A DNA stretch of 64,000 bases from Membranipora membranacea (lineage: Eukaryota > Bryozoa > Gymnolaemata > Cheilostomatida > Membraniporidae), in contig OU612065.1 in NCBI GenBank assembly GCA_914767715.1, forward strand, positions 3,224,001 to 3,288,000, given 5' to 3'. Every line of letters starts with the position of its first letter. Within the stretch, counting starts at the first letter, position 1. Shown here piece after piece: positions 24,781 to 36,928 of this stretch. The notes below the pieces were generated by a model. It was not told the DNA's origin, did not search any database, and was given only the letters and a program-made list of their open reading frames with translations. The position numbers and the translations under genes are program-made.

Positions 24781-27700
24781 TCACACTATGTCATATCTCT
24801 CTGGGTATGAGATAGTCTCCTGTGAGAACTTAATGTTCCTTCCATCCGCAGCTTTGACTCCGACAGCCTAAAACAGGAAAATCAATTGATTATTATGATA
24901 ACTGTTAAATCCCATATCTGGATAACGGTATGTGAGCAGTAGGTATCCCTCTGACCATGAACATCAAACATTGCAGTAGAGATTTATTGTGGCTAGCCCA
25001 ACTTGGTTAATTTGTGAGCATTAACAAAGTTCTCATACAGTTGTGCCAGTTGTTTAGCATGGATCATAAGGTTAGTTCATAACTTTGTGAAAATGCTTAT
25101 CAAATCAAAAATATCACAACAATCTCGCAACACTCACAGATATATCAAAGAATGATTTCTTGCACAGAAATGACACTGTGACCGGGAAGAAATCATCCTC
25201 GTGTCCAGGTATGCTGAACTCGATGGTCCCAGATGAGTTAGACTGGTTAATGACTGGCATGGTCCAGCTGAGAATATTCTTACGTCCGTCATGTTCATAA
25301 TCACCGTCACATTCAGTCACTCGAGGAGCTCCAACACCTCCGCTATAAACACATTGAGAAAATCTCAAACGCAAAATCAGACGACAAAATAAGAAAATTT
25401 ATGTTATCACAAAATAGAAAGGCTTCGCAATAGCTTATGGCTATAATTGTGTGAGTAGACCTGCTGTCATGTCATAAATGAGTTACTTACGGTAATGGTA
25501 TTGAGATGATGACATCATCAAGTTCTACGTTTTCTGCCTGTAGTTCATATTCGATATTTACATCACATCCACTACTGGTTACATTGGGCCAACAGTTAAC
25601 TGTGAAATAAAAATTAATCTTATCATATTAGAGAAATCTTTCTGGGAACTGATGTGTTTCATCGCACACGTATTCCAATTAGAAAGCTTCATATATGATT
25701 TGTTTACGGTGTTCTTGACAATGGGATATCTGACAATGACTTTTATCTGAAGTCCATTGGATAGCAGGACACTCAAATCAAGTTGGATGGTAAAAGAATC
25801 AGGACAATGGGCATAGAAAACGGAGTAGCTTAGTCAATTCACTACCACGATGGACTACATAAATCCCAAGGTTGAAGGTGGAAAAGTTTAGAATAATCTC
25901 ATAATTTAAAGAGGACATAAAACACTACATTTGTTCAATCTGTTGCATAAACTTGTTATATAACACAATCTAAGTATTTCATGGCACAACCGAAATACTC
26001 TCTGTGGGTAACTGAACACAACAATCCAAAACCTTTTTTACAAAGTTAGCTGTGATTCTACACATTGGTATAATAATATGAACACTGCTCAAATAGACGG
26101 ACTAACCTGTGAGAGGCATAACTGATTCATCTGTAGTCTGTAATCGCCACCTCAGCACACCAATCTCTTGTTTCAGAGGGAATGATTTTGACTTATCTTT
26201 CTGAGCAATTATGCCTTGCGATTGGAACAATTTCTTATCAATGCTTGGATGAGTCTAAAAGACAAAGTTATAACTTATGTCTTTAGCAGCAATGATTTGA
26301 ATGTTAGCAATACATGATTATTTTGATTTTCTCATTCAGCTTCAATAAATGAACCATGGTTACACCATCCCATAGCGACTGCTTCCAATCCTATCCGAGT
26401 GTATATGCTGGACCTTACGGAGTTGCCCTCCCACAAGAAGACAACTTGGCAATTCCAGACACAAAGAGAAATTAGGTGAGATTTGATACAAATCAGCCAT
26501 TCATACTTACACTTGTTTGTGCTTGTTTGTTGTCTGTTATTTTTATTGCTATATTTCCATTGTCACTTTCAGTGACCAGCAAGAATAGAGTTCCAATTAT
26601 TTCTAGGTTTTCTAGGGCTCCTGATCGAGCTGCAACGCAAGTTATCTTTTCTTCAATCCTTGTGTGAACACTGAAATAGCAGAGGAATTATTTCTTTATA
26701 ATAGATGCAACATATTACATCAGAAAACTCTCTCAAAGAGATCAACTCTCAATACAGAAAAACATTGAAGAACCCACCTTTCTTTGTCCATCTCTGGTAC
26801 AGCTGTGACTTTTGATGCAGCAGTTTTTCTGTTGGCTGCAGATGGGATTTCTTCTACCTGAACTCCTTCAGATGCGAGCTGGTCAACAAAGTTATTGACA
26901 TCCTTCTTCTTGCCACCTAACTTCATGCCAGTACCAGTGGCGCGTTTGGGGGCCGCTGTGTATGTGGATGGAGTTGGCTCTACAGGGGTGTTTGTTATAG
27001 TTGATGAGCTGATACTGTTGGATGAGATACCACTTCCTCCATATCCATTACTTTAACAAATTAATAAGTGGATCAGAATTATGTTATAATAAACTGATGT
27101 GATACGCTATTATATAAATAGTATTTATCTGACTAAAAAAACCCGGCATATTTAATGCTCTTTTTCACTCAGAATGACAAGCTTTTCTATCGATAAGAAA
27201 AAGCTATTCAAGCTCATATTTTTCTGAGACATTCACCAGTATTAATCACATGGATATGAAATTATGGGCTTATGATAATGAGGAACAAACACACATACCT
27301 GTATGGGTTACCACCATGTCGCACCGCTTCTTTACGCTTGCGGTCAAATTCTTTCTGTTTTTCTCTCATCGCCTGTTTAGCTTCTCTTTCTTGTGTCTAT
27401 AGGGCATATAAACACAAAGTAATGACAAATATCTCACTTAACAGAAAAAGGTAAAAGGCTAACAGGAGGTATTCAAATGACAACAGAATGTTTAGTCTGA
27501 ATAGTCCTTGTCTCTACCAGAGAACAATTATAGTATAACGTTTACATACGGCAAATAAATTTGTCGTCCCCGCCAATTAATAAGTACATACACTGTCTAA
27601 ACAACTTTACCTCACGAAGAGCAATAGCCACTTTCTCTTCATGTGAGTCCATCTGTATGAATGTGTTGATCTGAGCCAGGTTGACACTCTCCCTATAGCC

Positions 27701-28898
27701 TAATGCAACAATCTCATCAAATGCAAATATTATCTGAAATGAGTTGTCCAAGATTGCACTTTCCTCGCATGATCGACCATACTCTGGTACCTAAAATCAC
27801 AAAATTATTCATGTTTAGCAAGATCAAACACCTCAAGAAATTTAACTCCAGATGACACTAGTACCAATGAAATACAACTGATGTAGTCACAATAACTTGA
27901 CCGATACAGGAAGTGTAATATTGTCTCTGAGCAAGATTATCCCAACATACGAGAAACTATCAAATCATCTCTTTACACTGAAATCGTGAGAGCAATTTTT
28001 ATACCTGCCACATTCCTAGAAAAATTGAATACCCTAGTTAAATTACTTGACCGTTTAAACCAATTTACTGTGCATAAGAAGGAATACATACCACTCTGGC
28101 AAAAAGACGAAGTGTTTCCAAATCTTCAAGTATGTTGCTGGCTTTTGTAGTGATAAGGACAACAAACAGTTGTTCCAAAGCTTGATAAACGTATCTTACG
28201 CTTTCTGTCTCAACAAATGTATGTTGTTTACCAGTATTCATGAGCTTAGGGAAAGCAGCCAACAGACCCTCGATACGGGCTCTGGTCATCTCTACAAATT
28301 GCCTCGAAACCAGCACTAGAAATTGAGAAACAGCATAATGACTACAATGCTCATTTATTTGTACTATTGGATATGTAACGGTTAACGAAGTTATTAGTCA
28401 CTGATCAATGAACTCATGGGCAAATTAGATCACTGGAACAAACAATAAATCTGAATTGATATATTAATCATGGGCCTAAAGAGGTTCTACACTGAGGGCG
28501 TGATATTTCAACATGTGTTGTTTTGGAGGTTGTGCATAACGATGGTATGTAATAGCGAAAAAATTTGGTGTGAATTCCCGGAAAGATTACTGGCGTACCA
28601 CGAAATACTCTTACCTTTTCCTCCCTTGTTACAAACTGCAGCAGCAAGCAACACCTACATACAAACAAAGACGAAAATCGGTCATCTGATAGTTGTCATG
28701 CTAGGCCATATGCTAACATGGAAAGGCTAGTCTATATCCTGTGACATGATTTTCAAAGAGTCATGGGTTTCAATAGGTTTCTAGCACTACTATCTATGGC
28801 CGTTGAGATGGTTATGATTGGGGTTATTTTGTTGCATATAAACTCATTTCTTACTGTAATAATTGTCACTAGAGCAATTATTTTGGCCTACTTACCAT
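24781..28898 (-). CDS. ARCN1: Coatomer subunit delta (archain)
   Basis: Eleven coding exons in minus order: 28896-28898, 28615-28654, 28092-28315, 27611-27790, 27299-27396, 26778-27050, 26511-26670, 26107-26254, 25491-25599, 25138-25342, 24781-24867. All phases agree and give 508 aa (human is 511). The N-terminus is a longin-like domain ([13 protein letters not shown], then [20 protein letters not shown] and [13 protein letters not shown]). A charged linker ([20 protein letters not shown]) and a Ser/Thr-rich spacer lead to [14 protein letters not shown]. The mu-homology domain runs from about residue 274 to the end ([14 protein letters not shown]-like, [25 protein letters not shown]). The protein is part of the COPI coat in Golgi-to-ER traffic. 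The start codon stands alone at the end of its exon, directly before the intron (ATG|gtaagt). Confidence 0.96.
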
Positions 28899-30756
28899 TG
28901 TGATATTGGTGAAGATGAGAGATCAAATCAGTAGTAAGGTGTGTTTAAGCTATATATATCTTTCTTTGGAATGAGGCTGTAGACAGTAACCCAGACTGAG
29001 CACAGCTACTCTACTGTACTTTATATGGTAAGTATATTTAAACTGGTCCTGCAGTCCTTTGGGCAACCTGAATTTGGTCAAAGTTACTAGCTTCCACTAG
29101 ATGACAGCAGTGAGTTGTTTGCTTGTAGCAAGAAACTAGTCACTTCCTTCACAGTTCAGTAGAGCAACTTGTGAGTGTCCAACTCCAAATCAGTGTAACT
29201 CTGAGTGATACACTAACTCACTGGGCTGAAGAGAAGTTGTATATCAACTGCTTTATTTAGTATCTGTACAGCATGCATCCATTAGCCATAGAAACTGCAA
29301 TAATAAGCCGAGTTACAATAACAGTTTTGAAATGTAACTTTCCACAATTCAGATTCCAACTCACACAGCTTTCATTTATTCCACCTCAGCATAAACATGG
29401 CATCCCGGGTATATCCGCTTTGTATACCACGCCTTCTTTCTCTCTAAAAAGTGGACAACTCCTGATAAATAATTTTGAGGAAATTCCAACTTTCTAGATA
29501 ATTTATTATGCTTTGGTTTTTTAGTTCTCTGCACCTGCGAACAGCAGCCTTACTCATATTGTTTTCAAGCACTTTTAAAGTGTATGGAGCTTTATCAGCC
29601 AATTGATTTTGTTGGTGGGTCGATAGTTATTTTATTCATGTTCATGTCCGATGGCTCTCTTGAAACAATATTTCAAAATATCATATCAAATAAGTCAAGT
29701 TTTAGTCTTGCACATCATCTTTGCCATCTTATGAAATACTCAGGTTAATAGATTATATTAATTCAAATTTAATTGTCGCGTTTTCTTCGTTGCTCTGTAG
29801 GTCAATCACCTGACCGTTTGTTAGTCAAAGGATAGATGACCCATTCCGGCTTTAGACCACCCGTAGCAGTAAGGAATTCTTTTTTCATTATTATATTATA
29901 TACATACCCTCTACATGAATGCGCATGAGAGTCGGATATCATGGGCAGTAAGTGCATTGATGTTTTATCATTGTAACTGCTATGAGCAAGCCCTATGTCT
30001 CATTGTTAGGAATTCGGTTGATCCAAGTCAACATTCATGAAGGGCAGGACAGATCGCATTCATTTTCTTAAAATCAAAACCTGAGCTGTAGGCCTACAGG
30101 CAGCTTACACATCGTTGTTGGATTGCAATAAGAGAACTAACTGATATGCATTTTTATTAGAGTAGTCACTTAATATTTCCTAAACAACTATTTCAAAGTG
30201 ATCCCTCAGCTCGTTTAACTTAAATATTATCCAAATCTCTCTGGCAACTCAAAAATCTCTGAGTCCATCCATGGCTGCTTTTGGTACTGGTGAATGAGTC
30301 AACTGCAAGTGAATTGCAGCTTGGCATTAAGTTTTTTTCAGAACTTTAGCGAAAACCTGAACTTTTTTTACGTGACATTGATAAGGATATTTGTTGCTAC
30401 TATACTATGTTCTCCATTCATGCTGCTAGTTTGGAAAGCATATCATAGGCTGTATATAGGTGGTTGATAAATTAATTAATGAACACCTCGGCAAAAACAT
30501 ATTTACAGAGAAAATAATAAGTCATTGTGCCCAAGACAATATAAATGTGTATACTTGTTGCAGAGCAATCTTTGATCGAGGTAATGAGGAATCAATCCAG
30601 ATCGATAAAATAATTAGACAAAATGAGAAATAAATCACAGAGTAATTATATACTTACTCTGTGTACAAATCTTAGAAATGAATACCAGTGTACAGTGTGT
30701 AGTTACATGTATGTACAATTTCTGAGCTAATTAAATGCTGACAATATTGTTTTATG
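28899..30756. other. Region between ARCN1 5' end and HDAC3 3' end
   Basis: The ARCN1 promoter and 5'UTR and the HDAC3 3' flank must lie here. ORFs such as 29273-29497 have no recognisable domain. A diverged copy of the palindrome family is at about 30634-30664. Confidence 0.4.
30634..30664. repeat. Diverged palindrome of the 12786 family
   Basis: The arms atcacagagtaa and ttactctgtg match the two perfect copies; the centre (ttatatac) differs. Confidence 0.65.
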
Positions 30757-33700
30757 TCATGGATTTTGTGTGTTTATAATACATTCTTCCTTATCTTGAT
30801 CCTTATCTCCGCTGTAAAATTCATTGTTAGCCTCAACCCTGAAATGAAAAAAAAAAGTTCATACACTACTAGTATCATATATTCAGTCAGATGCGCACTC
30901 TATGCACATATGTTATCATCGGGGCAGAATATTTTGCTTATGATCCTTAAAATTCACATCACAGATAGATATTCGGCAATCACAGTAATGATGAACTTAC
31001 CTTCTCTCCTTGTCTTCTGCAGTTTCTCTCACATCTGGATTTTTCTCATCGGCTGTCGGCCTCTCCGGTTGCCATGATTTAGGTGGCTCATACATCTGCA
31101 CACTGGGTGCGTGAGCAAGCTGCTTCAAGTTCTCTGCAACAGTCTGCCTTATTGTCTCCATATACTGGAAAAAAGCAACACAAAATTATCTATGAACATA
31201 CCTGAAACTGACAGGGTCATCTGCAAATATCTCACATTAACACGACTTTGGACCACATGTTCTGTTTAACAAGTTTGCAGGGACAAAGATATCAATTGAA
31301 GAAGTTACAATAGGCCAGTCAATCTAGCCAATGGTTCACACATGTTCCTGATACAATTGAATTCTTTCTGAAAAGACTAACCCGGGATGCTCTGATTCGA
31401 AATACAATTATCGTAAAGGTAAACATTTGGAGCAACATTCCAACGAGAGCCTACACAAAAGATTGTTAGCAGGGTAACTTCGTTGAGCTTGGATGAATAA
31501 ATCTTGTTGCAGTGTCTGGAAAGAAAGTCAAGTCTGTTAGACTGGCGAACACATTAATAAATACACTATGTCTAGTCTTTTATCCTACCTGTTTAGAATT
31601 CTCATTGTTACATTTGCTATTTGTCGCTAGATCTGGATGAAGTTTAAAGTCAGGAGAGAAGAATTCAAAATAATCTACAAGAAACAGATGAGATTACGGA
31701 TGGTTGCCTCAGCATGGACGATTATGAGCTAGATCAAAACTACCCTTATACCAGATTGTTTGGCTGTGTTAGTTTAAGAGCACATAAATAATTCATGTTT
31801 GGCTCATACAAGAGGTGAGTCTCATTATTACTGAAGAGGCAGACGTTAAAATAGAATTACATAAATAAAAACCTTTATTACATATATGTAAAGATAAAGG
31901 CAGTGCTTTCCCCAGCTAGACAGTACCGCCTTTCCACTAATACAAGGAGCCTTTCCAATTTTCTATTGTCAATAATCATTTTCATCAGTAAAAATCAATA
32001 ATTTCATTAGGAAATAACAATTCAGGATTTGTCTTTATCTGCTTATTCTGCTATACATGTGTTGCTATGACATCAAGTAATTTTATCAACAAGAACAAGA
32101 AACTCAAACTTTTAATCTTAGATGCTTTAAGGGGTATTTCCTGTCAGATTGAGTTTAATCCAGACTTTGGGCAAGAAAGAAGATCCTGAGCTGATTTTGT
32201 GTTGCATGCCAGTGTGAAAAAAATTCACTATTCTTATTCAGGGGAGATCTGGTGCTATCTTGCCCAAAAAATGCCCTTAAGGCATTTGTTATATGTTCCG
32301 GGTATTACTTGTACACAGATAGCCCAACCATCAAATTGTTTGTTGGCGCTTTTGTCCATTCCCACCTTTCCACTGAAAATCCTGGGACAGCACGGATAAA
32401 GGGCATTTCTAATGTTCTAATCTAACGATAAACTTCAGGATTGGCCATCTTCACATTAAAACCACTCAGTAATAATTGTTGAAAGACATACCATTATAAG
32501 GTAAGTCATCACTTATATCTTTTTGGTTGAGGCAGACAGCTGTCTCATATGTCCAGCATCTGGATACGTTCCTGACAGTATAACCTCCTCCACCGAGTAC
32601 CATCAGGGGAACATTAAACTCCTTTACAAACTCAACACATTCCCTGGCGATGGGGAATAAAGAAATGTATGATCACACATATAATTTATATTGCTGACCT
32701 TGCATATGTTTGTACCATGTATCATATGACAGTGAAATAGATATCAGTGCTGAGCAGACTGAGATGTTTGAATGTGTATGTATACATTTCAATGTTTCAA
32801 ATCTAGCTAAATTATAAGACACAAAACATAAGTCGCTTGTAGTGATAGGTTACTTACCCGTGCCCTCTGGTTGTGAGATTAAAACAGCCAAGCCTGTCTT
32901 GTCCTAATGAATCAGCACCACACTACAAAACAGTCATCACAGTAAAATATCAACACAGTAAAATCTCAACACAGTAAAATATTAACACAGTAAAATATCA
33001 ACACAGTAAAATATTAACACAGTAAAATATCAACACACTGACAGTCAATCAAGATGAAAAGATGAGCTAACATTTTCTAAACTAGAATTTTTACACACAC
33101 ACTATGATAATGATGCCTAGGGTTATGCTGACTAGGGTATTATTGATTTGTGTATTTACCTGTAGAACTATAGCGGTAGGTCTGTAGTGTTCCATCACAG
33201 ATCTGATAGTAGGTTTGAATATTTGGAGATACGATTGGTCATCTATACCCTCCTTCAGTGGCACATTCACTGAGTAATATCTCCCACTCCCTGCTCCGAT
33301 CTCATACATGTCTCCTAAAATACCGTATGAATATCATCACAGGTAACTGAAAGAGTTTTCACACATCTAACAATATTGGCCAATATAAATTGATACTGGT
33401 ATAAGTGGCCTGTAGAGTCTTTGTTAAAAAATGTATCAGATATTGTTGTAATTGAGAGATCTGATATAATCATGTTTATGTTTGATGGGATTAACGGGAT
33501 TCCCTGCTGTTGGTAGTTTTACTCACCAGTACCAGGAAAGAAGTAGCTGCCATATTTATGAAAAGAGACAGTCATCACTCTGTCTGTGAGATAGAACGCC
33601 TCCTGTACTCCATCCCCGTGATGAATATCTATATCTATGTATAATACTCTTGGGTGATAACTAAAATAACGCAAATGCAAAATGTGAAAATCACCACTTT

Positions 33701-35600
33701 ACAGATGCTGGAAATACAGAAAGTAAATGATATTTTTTAGCAGAGATATACACTGAGGGACGTAATCATAAACTTACTGTAAAAGTTCCAGAATAGAAAG
33801 CACAATATCGTTTACATAACAGAACCCTGACGCCTCGAATTTCTTGGCATGATGAAGTCCTCCAGACCAGTTTATGGCTATGTCACATTGCTGTAAATTA
33901 GAAAATAGTTTTCATCCCAGGCAATCTGGCCATCAACATAACCTAATGTCCAATCAAGGAGTACTCCTTGGTATAATAAGTAGCGTAAGTCTGAATACCA
34001 ACTATCATTGACATGTACACCACCATTAAGTTTGCTTGATAATACATCTGTTCAGAAGCTTCACTAAACAATTATAATAGTTCAAACACAAGATGTCTTT
34101 CACACATTAAAAACATGATTACAACGGAATACTGGCTAAATATTCTGGTTAACATGATCAGAGCACTGAGACCATATCTTACTGGTACCAGCATTCAGAA
34201 TGAAAACCTGATGAGATAGGCGATCATATGAGAATGATTGAACGAAACTCTACATAGATCAGTCTTTTTCTTACCTCATTATTTAATTTCCAAGCACTAT
34301 CAAGAGAAGCACCAGTATAAAGTGAACAAAAATCAAATATGCCTTCAAATACTGGGCTGAAAATAAAAAAATAAGATTTTTATGACGTTTATTAGTCTTC
34401 ATAACTATGCATTGCAGATACATCCGAGTCATGAATTCTATAGGTTCAGCTATGGAAAAGTTCCCTGAAAAATCATGCAATCATATTTCAATATCTTTTA
34501 ATCATCTGTGGACTTACCAATCATCTCCGACATTAAACATCTGAAGCATTTTAGTGAATCCTTGAACATTGTGTGGGGTGACTCTTTGTAAGAAATCTAT
34601 GTACTCTTCCGAGTGGAAGCGGCACATATCATAAGCTTTCGCATGGTATGGTCGATAGACCTAGCAAATAAAAAATAAAGGAAATTGAGAACATTGGTTG
34701 CAGTTCTGCTTCCCTTGACCTGTGATTCAAGAACTCTTAGTTTTGGTATAAACAAGATGATATCTTTAAGGTTGGCAGGTCAAAGAGTAAGTTAGTAAGT
34801 GAGTATTACTGACAAACATTACCTGCATGGACTTATTAAGATCATAGTGGAACACTAGGCTGTGTGTGAGAGAAAGTCTGTGAGGCTTCATAGGATGACC
34901 TTGTCCTGCAAACAGAAAAGAACAGGCTGTCTTATTTTGAAACAAATAATGGGTTGTCGATCACAGTGACTTTCAGCAATGAACTCCCTCTTCAGAAGAG
35001 GGAGTTCATTGCTTTCAGACTCCATGCTGGTTGGTACTCCATGGTGAGCGCATACAAATTTATATAAGGTTCTTCTATCTCACAATCACTTGGTCATGGT
35101 GCATCATATATTCATATTATGTTTATTGGTAAGACTTAGATAGGGCGTAATCACCCTTTGTTATTAAAGGATGTTGATAGCCTAACTGAATGGATGACTT
35201 GGTTTCAGCTATTGAAGGATGATGGAAAGGGAGTTTATTATTGTTCATTGATGACCCAATGAACTCCCTCTTCATTGGATGACCTGTCTTGATTTGTTGT
35301 TGTTATCATTCATTTCAAGAAGATTGTTCACCATTCTGCTTAATAGTCAATAAAACCTAGAACCAACCTAACAGTGTCCTTCCAGGTCCATTTTTCTTTA
35401 ACCAAATATGTAGAAGAGGGCTACACACAAACTACTCAATTCAACTGCAGTTATGATTTAAATCAGAGACCTTGACTGAGAGAGATTCAAAACTTTATTT
35501 TTTTTTAAGAATGTTCTCACAACTGTATATTCTACTTTAGCTTACCATAATGGAAGTTTCCTACATCTGGATCATAAAAATATGCAACCTTACGAGCCAT
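30757..35600 (-). CDS. HDAC3: Histone deacetylase 3
   Basis: Twelve exons in minus order: 35546-35600, 34823-34905, 34518-34660, 34275-34356, 33778-33890, 33527-33660, 33160-33314, 32858-32922, 32492-32643, 31589-31674, 31001-31164, 30757-30838. Phases all agree; 437 aa (human is 428). It begins [19 protein letters not shown]. The class I catalytic set falls at the same numbers as in human HDAC3: H134-H135 (GGLHHAKK), D170 and H172 ([10 protein letters not shown]), D259 (CGADSLG), Y298 (GGGGYTVRN). It is a zinc-dependent lysine deacetylase and the NCoR/SMRT corepressor enzyme in the nucleus. The C-terminus ([18 protein letters not shown]) keeps the EFY-GD-D-DKE part but lacks the terminal SDVEI of vertebrates. 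One intron carries a 16-bp minisatellite. Confidence 0.97.
32937..33032. repeat. Minisatellite, 16-bp unit x 6
   Basis: Six head-to-tail copies of acacagtaaaatatca with one or two changes per copy lie in the HDAC3 intron between exons 7 and 8. Confidence 0.9.
34975..35013. repeat. Perfect hairpin, 18-bp arms
   Basis: The arm agcaatgaactccctctt, loop cag and the exact reverse complement lie in HDAC3 intron 1. The word caatgaactccct recurs at 35258 and 11187. Confidence 0.85.
35256..35278. repeat. Short repeat ccaatgaactccctctt/cattgg
   Basis: It is a second occurrence of the 34975 motif, here closing with cattgg, and so forms a 6-bp-stem palindrome. A near-identical unit (caatgaactcccttcattgg) is at 11187-11206. 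Confidence 0.7.
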
Positions 35601-35939
35601 TGTAAATGCTTTTATTCTATATAGTACATTTTTAACAGGGTGTATGATAAAATACAATTAAATTGTTTAACTCAAACTTTCCCATCCAAGAAAGTTGCAT
35701 AATTTTGTACCTCTTAACATACAAGTTCAGTATAACAGAGCAGATAACTACCAATTCCCATGGCCATTTCAAGGGGGGAAAACTCAACTCAGTGTGGTCT
35801 GGCTCTCGAGTTTGTACACACCCTCCCTGTACACACCATGGAGATTGGGTAGCCTGGGCAGGCTAGAGTTTGTGAAAATATGATTACATGATGATGAACA
35901 GCCCCAGCGTCCAAGTTTCGAAATTGAGGCCAGGATGAG

Positions 35940-36266
35940 ACTTCTAGTTTAAGCGCTCAAACTGTGCCGGGAAAGATGGTAGTGGAATGTTATCATCGGG
36001 GTAGGGGCCAGCTAGGTCTGTTCGAGTTTACAAATATTTTTACTTGGCGGGGTTCTAGTTCGAATGTACATATTCCTAGTAGTGCACATAATTCTGATTG
36101 GTCACTATGAATGTAGTGGATCAGATGTTAATGTCTACTCCCGTACAGCCTTGGTCGCAAACGAAAGTTAATGGTGTGGATTGGCTCAAATATTGCCTGG
36201 TTTGTGATATGGGCATTTCTTTTTCAACTACATCTCCATCAATGTTTAAGCACTCGAACTAGAAGT
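35940..36266. mobile_element. TIR element (MITE), 327 bp
   Basis: The left end acttctagtttaagcgctc is mirrored at the right end by gcactcgaactagaagt (about 20 bp, two or three mismatches). No transposase was seen and no clear target duplication could be fixed. A related fragment is at 15865-15912. Confidence 0.7.
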
Positions 36267-36565
36267 AAATATGTCCATCTTTCTTCAGAGAAAAGAGAAA
36301 AACACTCAACACTGCATCTTGCACCTAAAACGCTTGCGTGATCAAGACTCGCCAGACTGCGCTCACTGGTACATGGCTCATTTTTTTAAATCGATATGTC
36401 TAGGAACTATGATCGTAGACCGATTCATCTATTTAATGCAGCTGATATCTATGAGACAGGTTTTAGTTTGACATATATAATTAGCATACATATGTTTGGG
36501 TGATGATTTTTTGATATTTCTGATATGTATAAGTAATCAGACATGTTTAAAAGGCAGAAGCATAT

Positions 36566-36571
36566 TTTATT
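36566..36571 (-). terminator. Candidate poly(A) signal of NCAPG
   Basis: AATAAA on the minus strand lies about 360 bp beyond the NCAPG stop codon. Confidence 0.5.
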
Positions 36572-36928
36572 TCTCAGTCAATAACCACAAGTTGCTGATT
36601 CCAAGCTTATAAGACTCCTACACAACCAAAAATTTGGATAGCATGTCCCATCCCTATAATTAAAAGGTAGGCTCGGTGCATAATTTCTATTCTGCTTCAC
36701 AATTATTAATCTCATTGGGATGGTCAAGGGCATGGAACTAGCGACAAATATAATCTTAAGTATTTTGGTTATCGAAATTCTTCGGTTACCCAACAGATTT
36801 TGTGGTACGTTTTTATGGTGACATGTTTACACATCTTTGTTTTTTAGGGAACAAAATTGAATTTGCGGACAAACAATAGACAAGGTAACAGTCATGAAAA
36901 GGCATGAGACTGTCTGTTGAGCTATAGT

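Larger units (their letters stand above)
35601..36928. other. HDAC3 promoter side and NCAPG 3' flank
   Basis: No gene was recognised. It contains a TIR element (35940-36266) and the candidate NCAPG poly(A) signal (36566-36571, minus). Confidence 0.45.

Noticed and set aside
32199-32399. 66-residue plus-strand frame inside an HDAC3 intron
   Set aside because: It is antisense to the host gene, with no domain and no splice support.
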